Of a DNA stretch of 64,000 bases, positions 13,362-22,214 are shown piece by piece (the first letter of the stretch is position 1; every line of letters begins with the position of its first letter). A program made the translations under genes and the position numbers. The notes beneath the pieces are model-generated. The model did no database searches and was not told the DNA's origin. It saw nothing but the letters and a program-made list of their open reading frames with translations. This stretch comes from Diphasiastrum complanatum (lineage: Eukaryota > Streptophyta > Lycopodiopsida > Lycopodiales > Lycopodiaceae). The stretch spans positions 59,318,397 through 59,382,396 of the forward strand of contig CM055096.1 in the NCBI GenBank assembly GCA_029204225.1, read 5' to 3'.

Positions 13362-14627
13362 GTATATACAATAATACGATGAGATATTGATGTTTAGAAC
13401 TTACAACGTGATTGAAGTGTTGAGGCTTTCATAGGAAGTTCTTCGCAAACTCTCTGATTACCACAAAGTTGTTTTTTCTGTTGCAATAATGGCAATCCAA
13501 GCCGCATTCGTGTAGAAAATTTGTTTTAGAATGTTTTGTAATGCAGGAACCTTTTGGATCAAGGGTTGGTTCCCTTCTGCATTTTGCCTAATTTTGTGTA
13601 CAATGCAGCTTTCAATTTGCTGCATGGACTGTAACTTGCCTCCAATTTTCAGTATTTGTAGTATTTCATTTTGAAAAATGGGAATGATTCTGTATTGTGC
13701 GTACGGTAGGTACTTGCACCACATTTTTCAATGCACGCTAATCAATCGGTCTATTGGGGGCACCGGGCTCTAGTGCAATGGATTCAAGTTTGATGTATGA
13801 TTGAATGCTTATAAATTCTTGGATTTGCATATTTTTGAAGGTGGTAATTGTTACATAGTCAATATCTAGGCTTAGCTTCTATATAATTGCCATTCTGTAA
13901 ATGGCATCTCCTCGTTTGTGTTCAGTGTCAACGAGTAGTCCCATCTTGTATTGATAGCTGGAAAGGAACAACGTTATGAATAGAAGAACCCTTGCTGATT
14001 CACAAGTCATTGAAAAAAGTTGTAGTCAGATCCAACTGTTGAATTATTGTTTGGTGTCTAATCTTCGATTAGTCATTTGTTGTCACTACTCAGGTCAAAG
14101 AGTTGTCTCCTAGGATACGCATGACCAAGTTTTCTTTCTTGCGATAAGATCGTGGTTTCATATGTTGCAAGATGTGGAGTTTGTGAGTTACTATACTTAA
14201 AACAAGTCTTTGAAAATGGTCTTATTGAATATAGAACATGTCTTTTATTGGCTAGTGCTGGCATGGTCACTTTTGTTGCTCCACAAGGCGCACTTGTTTT
14301 TTGGGTGATCAGACCATCCATTATGATTATGAATAACTGTTCCCACCGACTAGGTGATCCTACTATGTCAGATGAGGGATTATAACTGTTAACTAGAGGA
14401 TAGTAATAATGTTATTTCAAGGAATCTGGATTCAAACTGTGCAAATTTCCATCCTATAGTTGGTTTATCCACTAGGAGTCTTGAGTTTTTGCATGAAATG
14501 CAAAATCTTGTCCATTATGCATTAGAGCAGTGTCTTGAGAAATTGAAAGGTTTTTCCACATCTTCCACCAACTGCGAGTGAAAATCAACATGAAAATGCA
14601 TAAGAAAATGAATCAGATTGGACAAGG
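13362..14627. other. 3' flank of the ASG1-like gene and intergenic DNA
   Basis: The first few hundred bases probably hold the 3' UTR of the ASG1-like gene. The rest has only short chance frames. I see no further gene before the island that begins at 14628. Confidence 0.5.
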
Positions 14628-16596
14628 TTATAGAGCCAAATCAGCCAATGCTTTGGAGGGGAAAAGACCATTTTCTCGCTAAAAGTGAGGAAGCACAGTT
14701 AAATGTAATTAATCAAAGATCAGTCAATATTAATTTGAATTAGGAAAAAACAAAAACACAATTAAAAGTTATTTTTCGAAGATTACCTCTTCCAGATCTG
14801 GAAGTCCATCTTGTAGTGCAAGCCAATTAAAAAAGTATTTAGCATTGCATACGGTATACCATCCACAGTTGACAGAATCAACCTGCTGGGAGGACTGCAG
14901 AGTCCAAATTTTAAAATTATGAGATATCGGATCAATGCGCAGGATGTTATAACTAAATCTACAACGGAAACAACTGCGCGTCGAACCGATATCAAAAACC
15001 TATTTTTTGAATATCGGATCAGCGCGTGCGTTATGAAAATAAACCAATCAATAACTACAAGGGCGCGTCAGACCGATATTGAAAAATTTATGCCTCAACC
15101 ATTTTCAACTTCGAGTAGGCTTCTGCATTTGGTACTGGAAAGAGTTCCAGTATTTTCTGGATATGGGTCTTGGCAATTTTGTGTGTGTGTGTGTGTGTGA
15201 GTGTAATAGAGTTCATCTTTAAACAAACTGGATTACACACACCCTCATCATTGACGTATAAGGACAACACATATAAGCTCCAATGATCACTGCAACCATA
15301 AAACAATAAGTTAATGAGAATCAATGTGAAAAAATGTGAAAATTCATATAAAAATTTTAACAAAATAAAATCAGACATTTACTTTGTTATGTATGGCAGC
15401 ACGAGAATTGGAGTCTCCAGTCTGACGTATTGGAGCATATCATCGTGCAGACTTTTGAAATCAGGGAATTCAAATGCAGACATGAATTGAAGAGGAAACA
15501 ATGCTACATCTATAAACAATGGGGTCTGGAAAAACTCCATCCAATACTGAATGGCCCCACCTCCTACATTGTCACCTAGCATTTTATCCCTACTTTCTAA
15601 TTCACCTGTATCTAAACTAGAGAGGGGGAGACCAGCATTGGTCTTCGGCATCCTAAAGCTGTATCGAGGACCTAAACCTTTAAGATACGCGTTTAACAAT
15701 TGGTCATACTGTACATATTGAGGACTATTTACAAAGGCAAGTGCAGGGGGTGACAGAAGTAATACAGATAAACCAGAAAAAGAATTGTCATTCAAAATTG
15801 ATTCTACCTTTACCTTAACAAAATCATCTAAATCATTTCCTAGAACAGGTGGAGGGAAACTAATATATTTGGGGGTAGGAGGAGGAGATTTAGGAGGGGG
15901 AGATTTATTAGGAGAGGATGATTTAGGAGGAGAAGTTAAAGTTGGAATTCTGGGAGGAGAAGAAAGAGACTTAGGAGGAGAATGCCTAGAAGAAAGAAAC
16001 TCATTCAAAAGAGATGGCTTCAAAAAGTCCCTCGCTTTATTTTGAGGGTCAAGAGACCTCCTCTTCTTTGATACACTCCCGCTCTGTAAACGAATAACAA
16101 GCCGAGATGGTTAAGATTGCTTTCGTTTTGACCTCCCTGAATCTTGTTTTGGAGGAGAGGAGGGAGCAGGTCTAAAGTATTCTACAAATTTGTCATATGT
16201 GTCCCGAAGCCTGAACACAATGTTGAAATCCTTGGGCATGATGGTCACCCTCTTGGCATGGACAGCTGCAACAACAGTATCAGAAAGAAATTTCACCTGG
16301 AAATCCTCATATGTTGTGTGCAACACCTCAATTGCCGTTACCATCCATCTCACATCTACAAATAGACTTCTTGTCACCTGCCTGATGGATCTCTGTATGT
16401 GAGCTTTCAGAATCAGAAGATTATTTGTCTTCTGTAGCTTCCGAATATCCTTGAGCCAGGGTGGGTCTCTTCTTCTACCCCTTGGCCTAGGAGGTGGTGG
16501 TGGTGGACGAGGTGGTGGTTGTGGACTTCCCTGCCCAGCTCCTGAGATTGGTATTCCACCAGAGTGGCCCCATGCAGTTTGCTTGGTCCGTGCCAT
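14628..16596 (-). CDS. Histone H3-like / Ulp1-type (C48) cysteine protease fusion
   Basis: Five exons join in phase: 16596-16186, 16083-15383, 15289-15100, 14894-14787, 14678-14628 (486 aa). Residues 1-8 are the H3 tail MARTKQTA; residues 10-45 are Gly/Pro/Arg-rich; about 48-137 match the H3 fold in order: DIRKLQK, the FVDVRW region, then HAKRVTIMPKDF. H3 loop 1 has no insertion, unlike CENH3. After a basic and Pro/Ser-rich linker (about 140-195) comes a C48 protease: PILVLPYIT-N-DHWSLYVL (His373), KMNSI (Asn397 at the usual Asp), and QQVDSVNCGWY (Gln438, Cys444; Gln-x5-Cys as in Ulp1). Spacing between these residues fits the family. Intron 1 (16185-16084) is needed to avoid an in-frame TAA at 16113-16111; its donor is weak (TTT|GTAGAA), its acceptor strong. 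Without it the frame has one stop at codon 162. Likely nuclear, acting on SUMO-like conjugates; this is inference. Confidence 0.8.
14923..14993. repeat. Inverted-repeat cassette 1
   Basis: Left arm GATATCGGATCAATGCGC, right arm TGCGCGTCGAACCGATATC, outer span 71 bp. The left arm is type A (GGATCA), the right arm type B (GGTTCGACGCG on the other strand). It lies inside an intron of the H3-Ulp1 gene. Confidence 0.85.
15010..15080. repeat. Inverted-repeat cassette 2
   Basis: Left arm AATATCGGATCAGCGCGT, right arm GGCGCGTCAGACCGATATT, outer span 71 bp, orientation A to B. It is 16 bp from cassette 1 and in the same intron. Confidence 0.85.
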
Positions 16597-16604
16597 TACT
16601 GACC

Positions 16605-16675
16605 AATATCGGATCAGCACACGAAGAAGGTGAACCCAGGATGAGAAGAAGTGTAGAGCGCGTCGAACCGATACC
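16605..16675. promoter_or_regulatory. Inverted-repeat cassette 3, next to the H3-Ulp1 start codon
   Basis: Left arm AATATCGGATCAGCACAC, right arm GCGCGTCGAACCGATACC, outer span 71 bp. Its edge is 8 bp upstream of the minus-strand ATG at 16596, so it is either a promoter or initiator element or a hairpin in the 5' leader. Confidence 0.75.
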
Positions 16676-16698
16676 TGAGCTCTACAATACAGATAGTT

Positions 16699-16766
16699 GA
16701 TAGCGGATGGGCGCGTGAGAATTGAGGTTCGTAAGAGGTTTGCTTCGAGCACGCTGTATCGCTATC
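16699..16766. repeat. Inverted-repeat cassette 4
   Basis: Left arm GATAGCGGATGGGCGCGT, right arm GCACGCTGTATCGCTATC, outer span 68 bp. It is the most diverged copy and the only one clearly shorter than 70 bp. It lies 23 bp upstream of cassette 3. Confidence 0.65.
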
Positions 16767-17142
16767 GCATGGATGTAGAGATCTGAAATAACTTTAAACA
16801 AAAAAATTTAGAGTCATCTATCAGTATATATAGAGAAATTTAGAAATGATTGAAAACGTCGTGAGTTGGATGTTCGAGGATCGAATTACGATGATGATTT
16901 CTCCAAGGCTTGTCAATCAAATCAAACTAAATATCCGTCTATCATCAAAATGATTAGTTGATATCGAATAAAATAGAATTAATTTCGTCTAAAGTATGGT
17001 CACATCTACATTTAAAGCTTCAAAAGAATGGTCACATCTAAAATTTATTGCTGAAATTGACAATGTTAAGCTATAAATACCTGACTTTTTTTATATCCAA
17101 TCATAATAATTCCGTAATATTCTAGCCGCCATTATTTCACCC

Positions 17143-17213
17143 AATAGCAAATCGACGCGCATATACTGCATGTTAAAACCAGAGATTCTATTCTCGTGCG
17201 CTGATCCGATATT
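17143..17213. repeat. Inverted-repeat cassette 5
   Basis: Left arm AATAGCAAATCGACGCGC (type B), right arm GTGCGCTGATCCGATATT (type A on the other strand), outer span 71 bp. Its orientation is opposite to cassettes 1-3 and 10. Confidence 0.8.
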
Positions 17214-17329
17214 AGAAAATAATATGAATGATCAAAGCTTGATTCGATATATTCTCCTTAGCTTTGGACAGATCGAAGAGTACCGAATCAAGCTTTGATC
17301 ATGCAAAATACACTCCAATAATTTCCTAC

Positions 17330-17400
17330 CATAGCGAATTGACGTGAGCAGTCCAAGTGAAAAATCATTGTCATATCTAAAAGTGCGCTAATCCAATATC
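17330..17400. repeat. Inverted-repeat cassette 6
   Basis: Left arm CATAGCGAATTGACGTGA, right arm GTGCGCTAATCCAATATC, outer span 71 bp, orientation B to A. More diverged than cassette 5. Confidence 0.7.
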
Positions 17401-17413
17401 CAGTATTTCAGCC

Positions 17414-17484
17414 GATAGCTAATCGATGCGCATATACAGCATTTGAAAACCAGAGGTGCTTTTCTCGCGCACTGAACTGATATT
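17414..17484. repeat. Inverted-repeat cassette 7
   Basis: Left arm GATAGCTAATCGATGCGC, right arm GCGCACTGAACTGATATT, outer span 71 bp, orientation B to A. Its spacer is homologous to that of cassette 5 because of the tandem duplication. Confidence 0.75.
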
Positions 17485-17627
17485 GGATGGAATATGAATG
17501 ATCCAACCTTGACTCGATAAATTCTCCGTAATCTTGGACAATATGAAGAATTTACCGAATCAAGATTTTGAGCATGCATAATGGGGTCCAATAGTTTCCA
17601 GAATTTCAGAAAAAAATTTGCTTCTGC

Positions 17628-17697
17628 AATAGCGGTTCGACACGCGCAGTCCATATGGAGAATAAGCATTTTCCGCCAGGCGCGCTGATCCGATATC
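17628..17697. repeat. Inverted-repeat cassette 8
   Basis: Left arm AATAGCGGTTCGACACGCGC, right arm GCGCGCTGATCCGATATC, outer span 70 bp, orientation B to A. Its spacer is homologous to that of cassette 6. Confidence 0.8.
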
Positions 17698-18179
17698 TCA
17701 TACGTAGAAGAATTATATTGGAGCTCCTTATGAATGACTAATGAAAATTTTCTGAATGAACATTATCTCAAAAGAAAAAATCTCATCTTTACTCTGCTTA
17801 AATAGATCGAGAGATTGTAATAATTCTTCTCGTACATGTTTTTCAATGATATCTGTTTATCATTTGTTTAATGATTATTCGAGGAGGCTACTGAGTGAAT
17901 ATTTAATGCATTCCGGCGCAGATATTGATTCTAGGTTTAGGCCTAATGATGATTCGTTGAATCTAGTTATAGACTAGTTAATGTATTCCGAATTAGGTAC
18001 AAATTTGTCTCACTTTGATTTGGGGATAAATATAGGCTGTGTTTCTCAATTCGTTACTTGACAAATCTATGGCTACGATCAACATGAATTGGCTATAAAT
18101 ATGGGCACCACTTGCCATATTTCGATTCCGTGATCTTTTATTCTGAACTTACAAGTTTTTTGTTTTCTTTCTATCTCAC

Positions 18180-18250
18180 GATATCGAATCGACGCGCCAG
18201 TTCCCAAACATTGCATGGTCGGATTCATTCAGGCATGCTGAATCGATATC
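18180..18250. repeat. Inverted-repeat cassette 9
   Basis: Left arm GATATCGAATCGACGCGC, right arm GCATGCTGAATCGATATC, outer span 71 bp, orientation B to A. It lies 44 bp upstream of cassette 10. Confidence 0.75.
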
Positions 18251-18294
18251 ACCCGCTTCTGACGTGTTCTCACAAATTTCAATCTCGTCCTAGT

Positions 18295-18364
18295 GATATC
18301 GGATCAACGCGCGCACTCTTATTCTGTCCCTACCGATATCATTATGTCGCGTTGAACCGATATC
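18295..18364. promoter_or_regulatory. Inverted-repeat cassette 10, next to the divergent gene start
   Basis: Left arm GATATCGGATCAACGCGCGC, right arm GTCGCGTTGAACCGATATC, outer span 70 bp. Its edge is 9 bp upstream of the plus-strand ATG at 18374, mirroring cassette 3 beside the H3-Ulp1 gene. An extra CCGATATC lies inside it at 18333-18340. Confidence 0.78.
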
Positions 18365-18373
18365 AGGTTCAAT

Positions 18374-19889
18374 ATGGCTAGTTCCTCCATGTCCTCAGAT
18401 AACAAACTTCTTGATTTTTTAAATGCCAGTGACATTCCATCTGAGAAATTAGAGTATTTTGCTAGTATTTTTTTTCCTCCTTCGATATCAATAAGCTAGT
18501 TATTGAGAATCATTATAATTTAATTTCTTATCTTGATATTTTTTCTCAGATAATTAGTACTCCTGTTTTGGATATACATAGTTTTTGTTTCGTTCATTTT
18601 CAGGACCTTGTGGATTCCCAACCATTCTCTAAGCATAAACAAAATAGAAAGTACTCTTATTTTTTAAATAAATATATATTGTGATATCAACAAAAGAATA
18701 TGTCGTCTTATAATCAAAGGAATGGCTTTTGTCTTTTACATATCTGCTGAAATTCCAGATGATGAGTCTGTTGAATCTTCAACTATTCCATTGATCGAAG
18801 CATCTGCACTTGCTCCAGTTGATGTAGATGATGCAGATTTTGATATAGGGGTTGAAGCTGAAGGATTTTATGGCTTCAGATTATCAAAAAACTCTTCCAC
18901 GTTCTATAATCCTCTCTGATTCTCTTCCATCTGCAACTCCTGTTAATCACTTAACTCTACTTGATGTTCCCTTATATTTTATAAATAATGAAAGTTATAT
19001 TTCATTTAATGACATAGAAGATGTTTTGAATTTGAGAGAGGATGAAATCCTCTCAATTTTTGCTCAAAATTTATCAGAATTTTTTGACATTGTGGATTAC
19101 ACATATGATGATCTCGAAAGTGAGATAGATTATGATAAAGATGGCAATTGGAAATCTGGCAATGAGGCCTTGGAAGCCATGATTGAAAAATCTAAAGTAT
19201 ATGAAAAAAATTTGCCTACAGAGGAGGAATTTTTGGAATTCCAAAAAAAATATCCCCCAAGGCCTAGATATATCCCCTCCGGAAATGTAGATGCCATTGG
19301 AGGACATGACATTAGCAGAGCAAACGTCGTTGATTACGATGATTATGATCTGGTATGTAGATGTTATATTGTTATTGATATTGTTCAGTTTTCTTATTGA
19401 GTTTGCAGAGTTATGTATAATTCTAGATTTATTTTCTTTCCTCATTTACATGATGCTATTGAAATTGATGCCTTTGGTATGAGACATGGAGGCATCCGTG
19501 GTGTATCAACCGAGAGAAAAGATGTGTCTCTATCTCATTATTTGAAGCACTTTCAAAATAATGAGATTTGTGTATATCATTTATCTTTTAATCCATATGC
19601 AACCACTGTCATTATGGCCATAAAATCATTATCAGTTTGTTTGGGAGGCCATAAGTACGCAAGAGGAACATATAAAATAATTTTTGTGAAAAGAGATTTG
19701 GCTATTAAGATATTGGATTATACTCCCAATGAGACTACGAAAAGATCATCTGCAATGGCCCTTTATTCAGGTTACATTGATATGAGCAAGAAATTTTTTT
19801 TAGAATTTTTGGATCCATATGAAAGGAGATTATTCCTTCATGACAATACCATCCGTCTAAATATTGAAGAGGATGATGATGATAAATAA
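18374..19889 (+). pseudogene. Divergent acidic gene of the island, frame broken or multi-exon
   Basis: An ATG at 18374 (MASSSMSSDNKLLDFL) follows cassette 10. The frame stops at 18499, but a second frame opens across a T8 run (18468-18475) and continues to a TGA at 18682, as a one-base deletion would give. Further coding-like pieces are 18722-18919 (acidic), 18870-19352 (starts MASDYQKTLP, includes LLDVPLYFINNESYISFNDI and ends DYDDYDL before a GTATGT site) and 19413-19889 (ends in EEDDDDK). I do not recognise the product. The PLYF...YISFNDIEDVL pattern faintly recalls BRO-N/KilA-N-type domains of large DNA viruses, but too weakly to assign. I could not join all pieces with introns, so frameshift decay is likely. 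Confidence 0.5.
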
Positions 19890-19929
19890 ATAATTTTCTG
19901 TAATAGATTTTTGATATATTTCAAGGATT

Positions 19930-22214
19930 TTTCTTTTGTAATGAATTTGAATGCTTTTCAAAATATCGTAATACTTGGCGAGTTTTTAGCTTGATATCTA
20001 AATTGTGCTCTTCTATAAAACCACTGAAAAAGTTGAACTAAATATTTATTTCTTGAATTGTGTCCTCCATGGTTTGTTGCTCTATGAAATGCTCCCCTTG
20101 TTTGCCAATGAGATTTTTCCTTGCCTTGTGATGACCAAATACTTAAGCTCCCATATTCCTTTGCAAAATAAGTTGCATGATGAAGAAGGATATGTTGCAA
20201 ACAATAGTTTTGATTAGTTGCATCAGTAGAAAAAAATATATGCCTGAATGAGAAAAGTACCAGGTCCTCATATGTTCTGATGATAGGTTTTTTTCCTTGA
20301 TAACACCTATGAGTTTGTCTAAGTTGGTCCACACCTGTCCCTTTTCCACTCGATTACTTCTTTCCAATGTTTGTGCTTGAACAATTTCTCTCCAAATTTC
20401 GTATCTGACACTTGATTCTTTGCATGTGTGATTTGATAAGAATCTTCTTGCTTTAGCACCTCCAATTGATGGCTTATTAGGAACGTTTCCTTTTTTCCCG
20501 GAGAGTTTGTCACTTTTTTCAATCGTGACATTCCCTTTATGTAGTCCTGCATTTGATTGAACTATTTCCAACCTCCTAATTGTTGCTCCAATGTGCATAT
20601 GTGAACATATTTTAATGGAATTGGCAGAACACTTTTCATATTTGGATCTTCAGCTTCTCGTGTCGGGCCAGTGTTTGTTGATCGTCCCAAATTCATATTG
20701 TAGCAATCCTTCATGCAATAAAGACATGGATGCTTTGATGTTGCCCCATGAGAGACATTATACATACATTTTAATTTTTTCAAATCCCCTGCAAGGTGCC
20801 ATTGAATTTGAAAACTTCCATGGTTTTCGATTGTAAATTTCTCACCCTCCAAAAGTCTCCTTATAATCTCGTCATAATTTGTTCTTGAAAATATCCATGA
20901 AAGTATTTTATGGTCCTCTTTCAAGACCTGTAGAGAAATAAGTAATGCATGACATGTCAATAAAAACTGGCAAGGTATGAATTGTTAATAAAGATATTCC
21001 AAATGAAAATAGAAATCTATATCTGGAATGCCGCCAACCACCATATGTGATTTTTCGATTGAACACTAAACGTTCGATCATTTGTATCTGAAATTTTGTT
21101 CATCAAAGTGACACCCACTCATTCCAACTTCTGACCCTTGATGATTTCAGATTCATCCAATTTTATTACAATAATGATCTTTCCATTTACTTGATGTTCG
21201 TCTAGTTTATAGAATCGAATAATGTATTTTAGAACATTTTCAATATCAAGGAAAATATTATTGCAATCGTTGTAATTGAGCTCACGATATTCTGATTTGT
21301 ATAATCCAATTATATGAAGTGGTTGGCCAACTACTTTGAACATTCCGTCATTATAAAAATTTCTAGCTAATCTTACTCGATATGGACGTAGAAGATTAAT
21401 TTTCTTCACCATCACTTGGAAAAAAGCTTCTTTACTTATTCTAAAAAAAGTAAAATAAGCATTTCTGCTAATTCCAGATACATCACATGCACTTTGTATC
21501 ACATTCGCATCCAAGTATGATTGAACCTTAATCAAAACAGTCTCTACAATTTTATTTTTCATTTTTTCAAACCGAGCATTTTTTATCATTTCCTTTGCTG
21601 ACTTTCTTGGTAAAACATGACTTAAAGATGATCTAATGCATGAACGATCTGTTAAATAGTTCTTTTCCACCAAACATGATCTGCAACAAACATATGAAAC
21701 TCAAATTATGTTTAATCCATGTTATCAAGTGCAAATCAAACTTAAATGACATATACAAATCAAATAAACAGTTTATATGACAGCATACTTGAATGCTCAA
21801 ATTTTTTTTTTTCTGATTGCCGCTATGTGTAGATAAGTCATCAATATTCTTCATCGGTACTCTCTTTCTTTTTCTCTTCATCATTGCCTTATTGATAATT
21901 TTTATATCAACAGCAGATTTTAAACTCTCAGATCGCAACTTTTCCATGGATTCTAACATTTCTTGATTTGATCCCCGAAGAGTAGTGACAGTAGCATTCA
22001 ACTCTGACATAGCATTCTTGAGTGCATTGTTTTTTTTAGGATAAATTGATCCATCCACCCACAAATCTATATTCATATGATTATTCATTCTCAATTCTCT
22101 ATCTATTGCAGTAGCATTCTCTACAACTTTCGCATTTTTCTTAATAATTGGAGTGCATTCCATCGGAAGGGCAACATGCAAATGGAACGTTGCCATTGTT
22201 AAAGCTACAATCAT
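19930..22214 (-). pseudogene. Transposase-like gene, decayed
   Basis: Minus-strand exon-like blocks in order: 22214-21789 (coiled-coil stretch NNALKNAMSELNATVTTL, then basic KRKRKRVP), an intron GTATGC...TTGCAG (about 21788-21680), 21673-21119 (LARNFYNDGMF, IIIVIKLDESEIIKGQKLE), an in-frame TGA after KLE with the frame continuing through IWWLAAFQI, then a block near 20933-20562 (WHLAGDLKKLKC, HGATSKHPCLYCMKDC, YVHICTLEQQL) and a frame-shifted block 20598-20143 (RRLEIVQSNAGLHKG). The D-x-x-E/K-like acids, the GDLK motif and the CxxC pair resemble DDE-type transposase-like proteins of eukaryotes that often travel with Ulp1-type proteases (KDZ/Zisupton-like groups). The subfamily is uncertain. 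It has at least one nonsense codon and one frameshift. Confidence 0.5.

Larger units (their letters stand above)
14895..15099 (-). other. Intron of the H3-Ulp1 gene almost filled by two inverted-repeat cassettes
   Basis: This 205-bp phase-0 intron runs from a GTTGAG donor to a CTCTGCAG acceptor. Cassettes 1 and 2 (71 bp each) occupy 142 of its bases. It separates the protease His/Asn exon from the Gln/Cys exon, and joining across it restores the Q-x5-C motif in frame. Confidence 0.7.
17120..17700. repeat. Tandem duplication of a two-cassette unit
   Basis: Unit 1 (about 17120-17400) and unit 2 (about 17401-17700) share order and sequence: TATTTCAxCCxATAGC, GCATATACxGCAT, an AAAACCAGAG spacer, an ATGATC-rich middle with TTCTCC and CTTGGACA words, then a second cassette with GCAGTCCA. 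Unit 1 contains a perfect 19-bp inverted repeat, ATGATCAAAGCTTGATTCG at 17228-17246 and its complement at 17284-17302; the unit-2 copy is degraded. Confidence 0.75.
16767..18179. promoter_or_regulatory. Divergent intergenic region of the island
   Basis: Two genes are transcribed away from this region: H3-Ulp1 to the left and the acidic gene to the right. Outside the cassettes it is AT-rich and without open frames of note. The concentration of cassettes here and at both gene starts makes a shared control region, or a replication or transposase-binding region, the likeliest reading. Confidence 0.55.

Noticed and set aside
15785-16045. Gly-rich plus-strand frame opposite the H3-Ulp1 gene
   Set aside because: It is the antisense shadow of the proline-rich linker.
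16111-16596. Ordinary cellular histone H3 or CENH3 pseudogene
   Set aside because: The tail is replaced, the fold is strongly diverged, loop 1 lacks the CENH3 insertion, and the frame continues in phase into a protease domain.
16597-16752. N-terminal extension of the histone frame upstream of MARTKQTA
   Set aside because: The upstream codons run through cassettes 3 and 4 and begin with GTG; the first ATG giving MARTKQTA is an exact match to the H3 start.
14923-18364. CRISPR-like array
   Set aside because: The repeats are inverted pairs with irregular distances between cassettes in a plant nuclear context.
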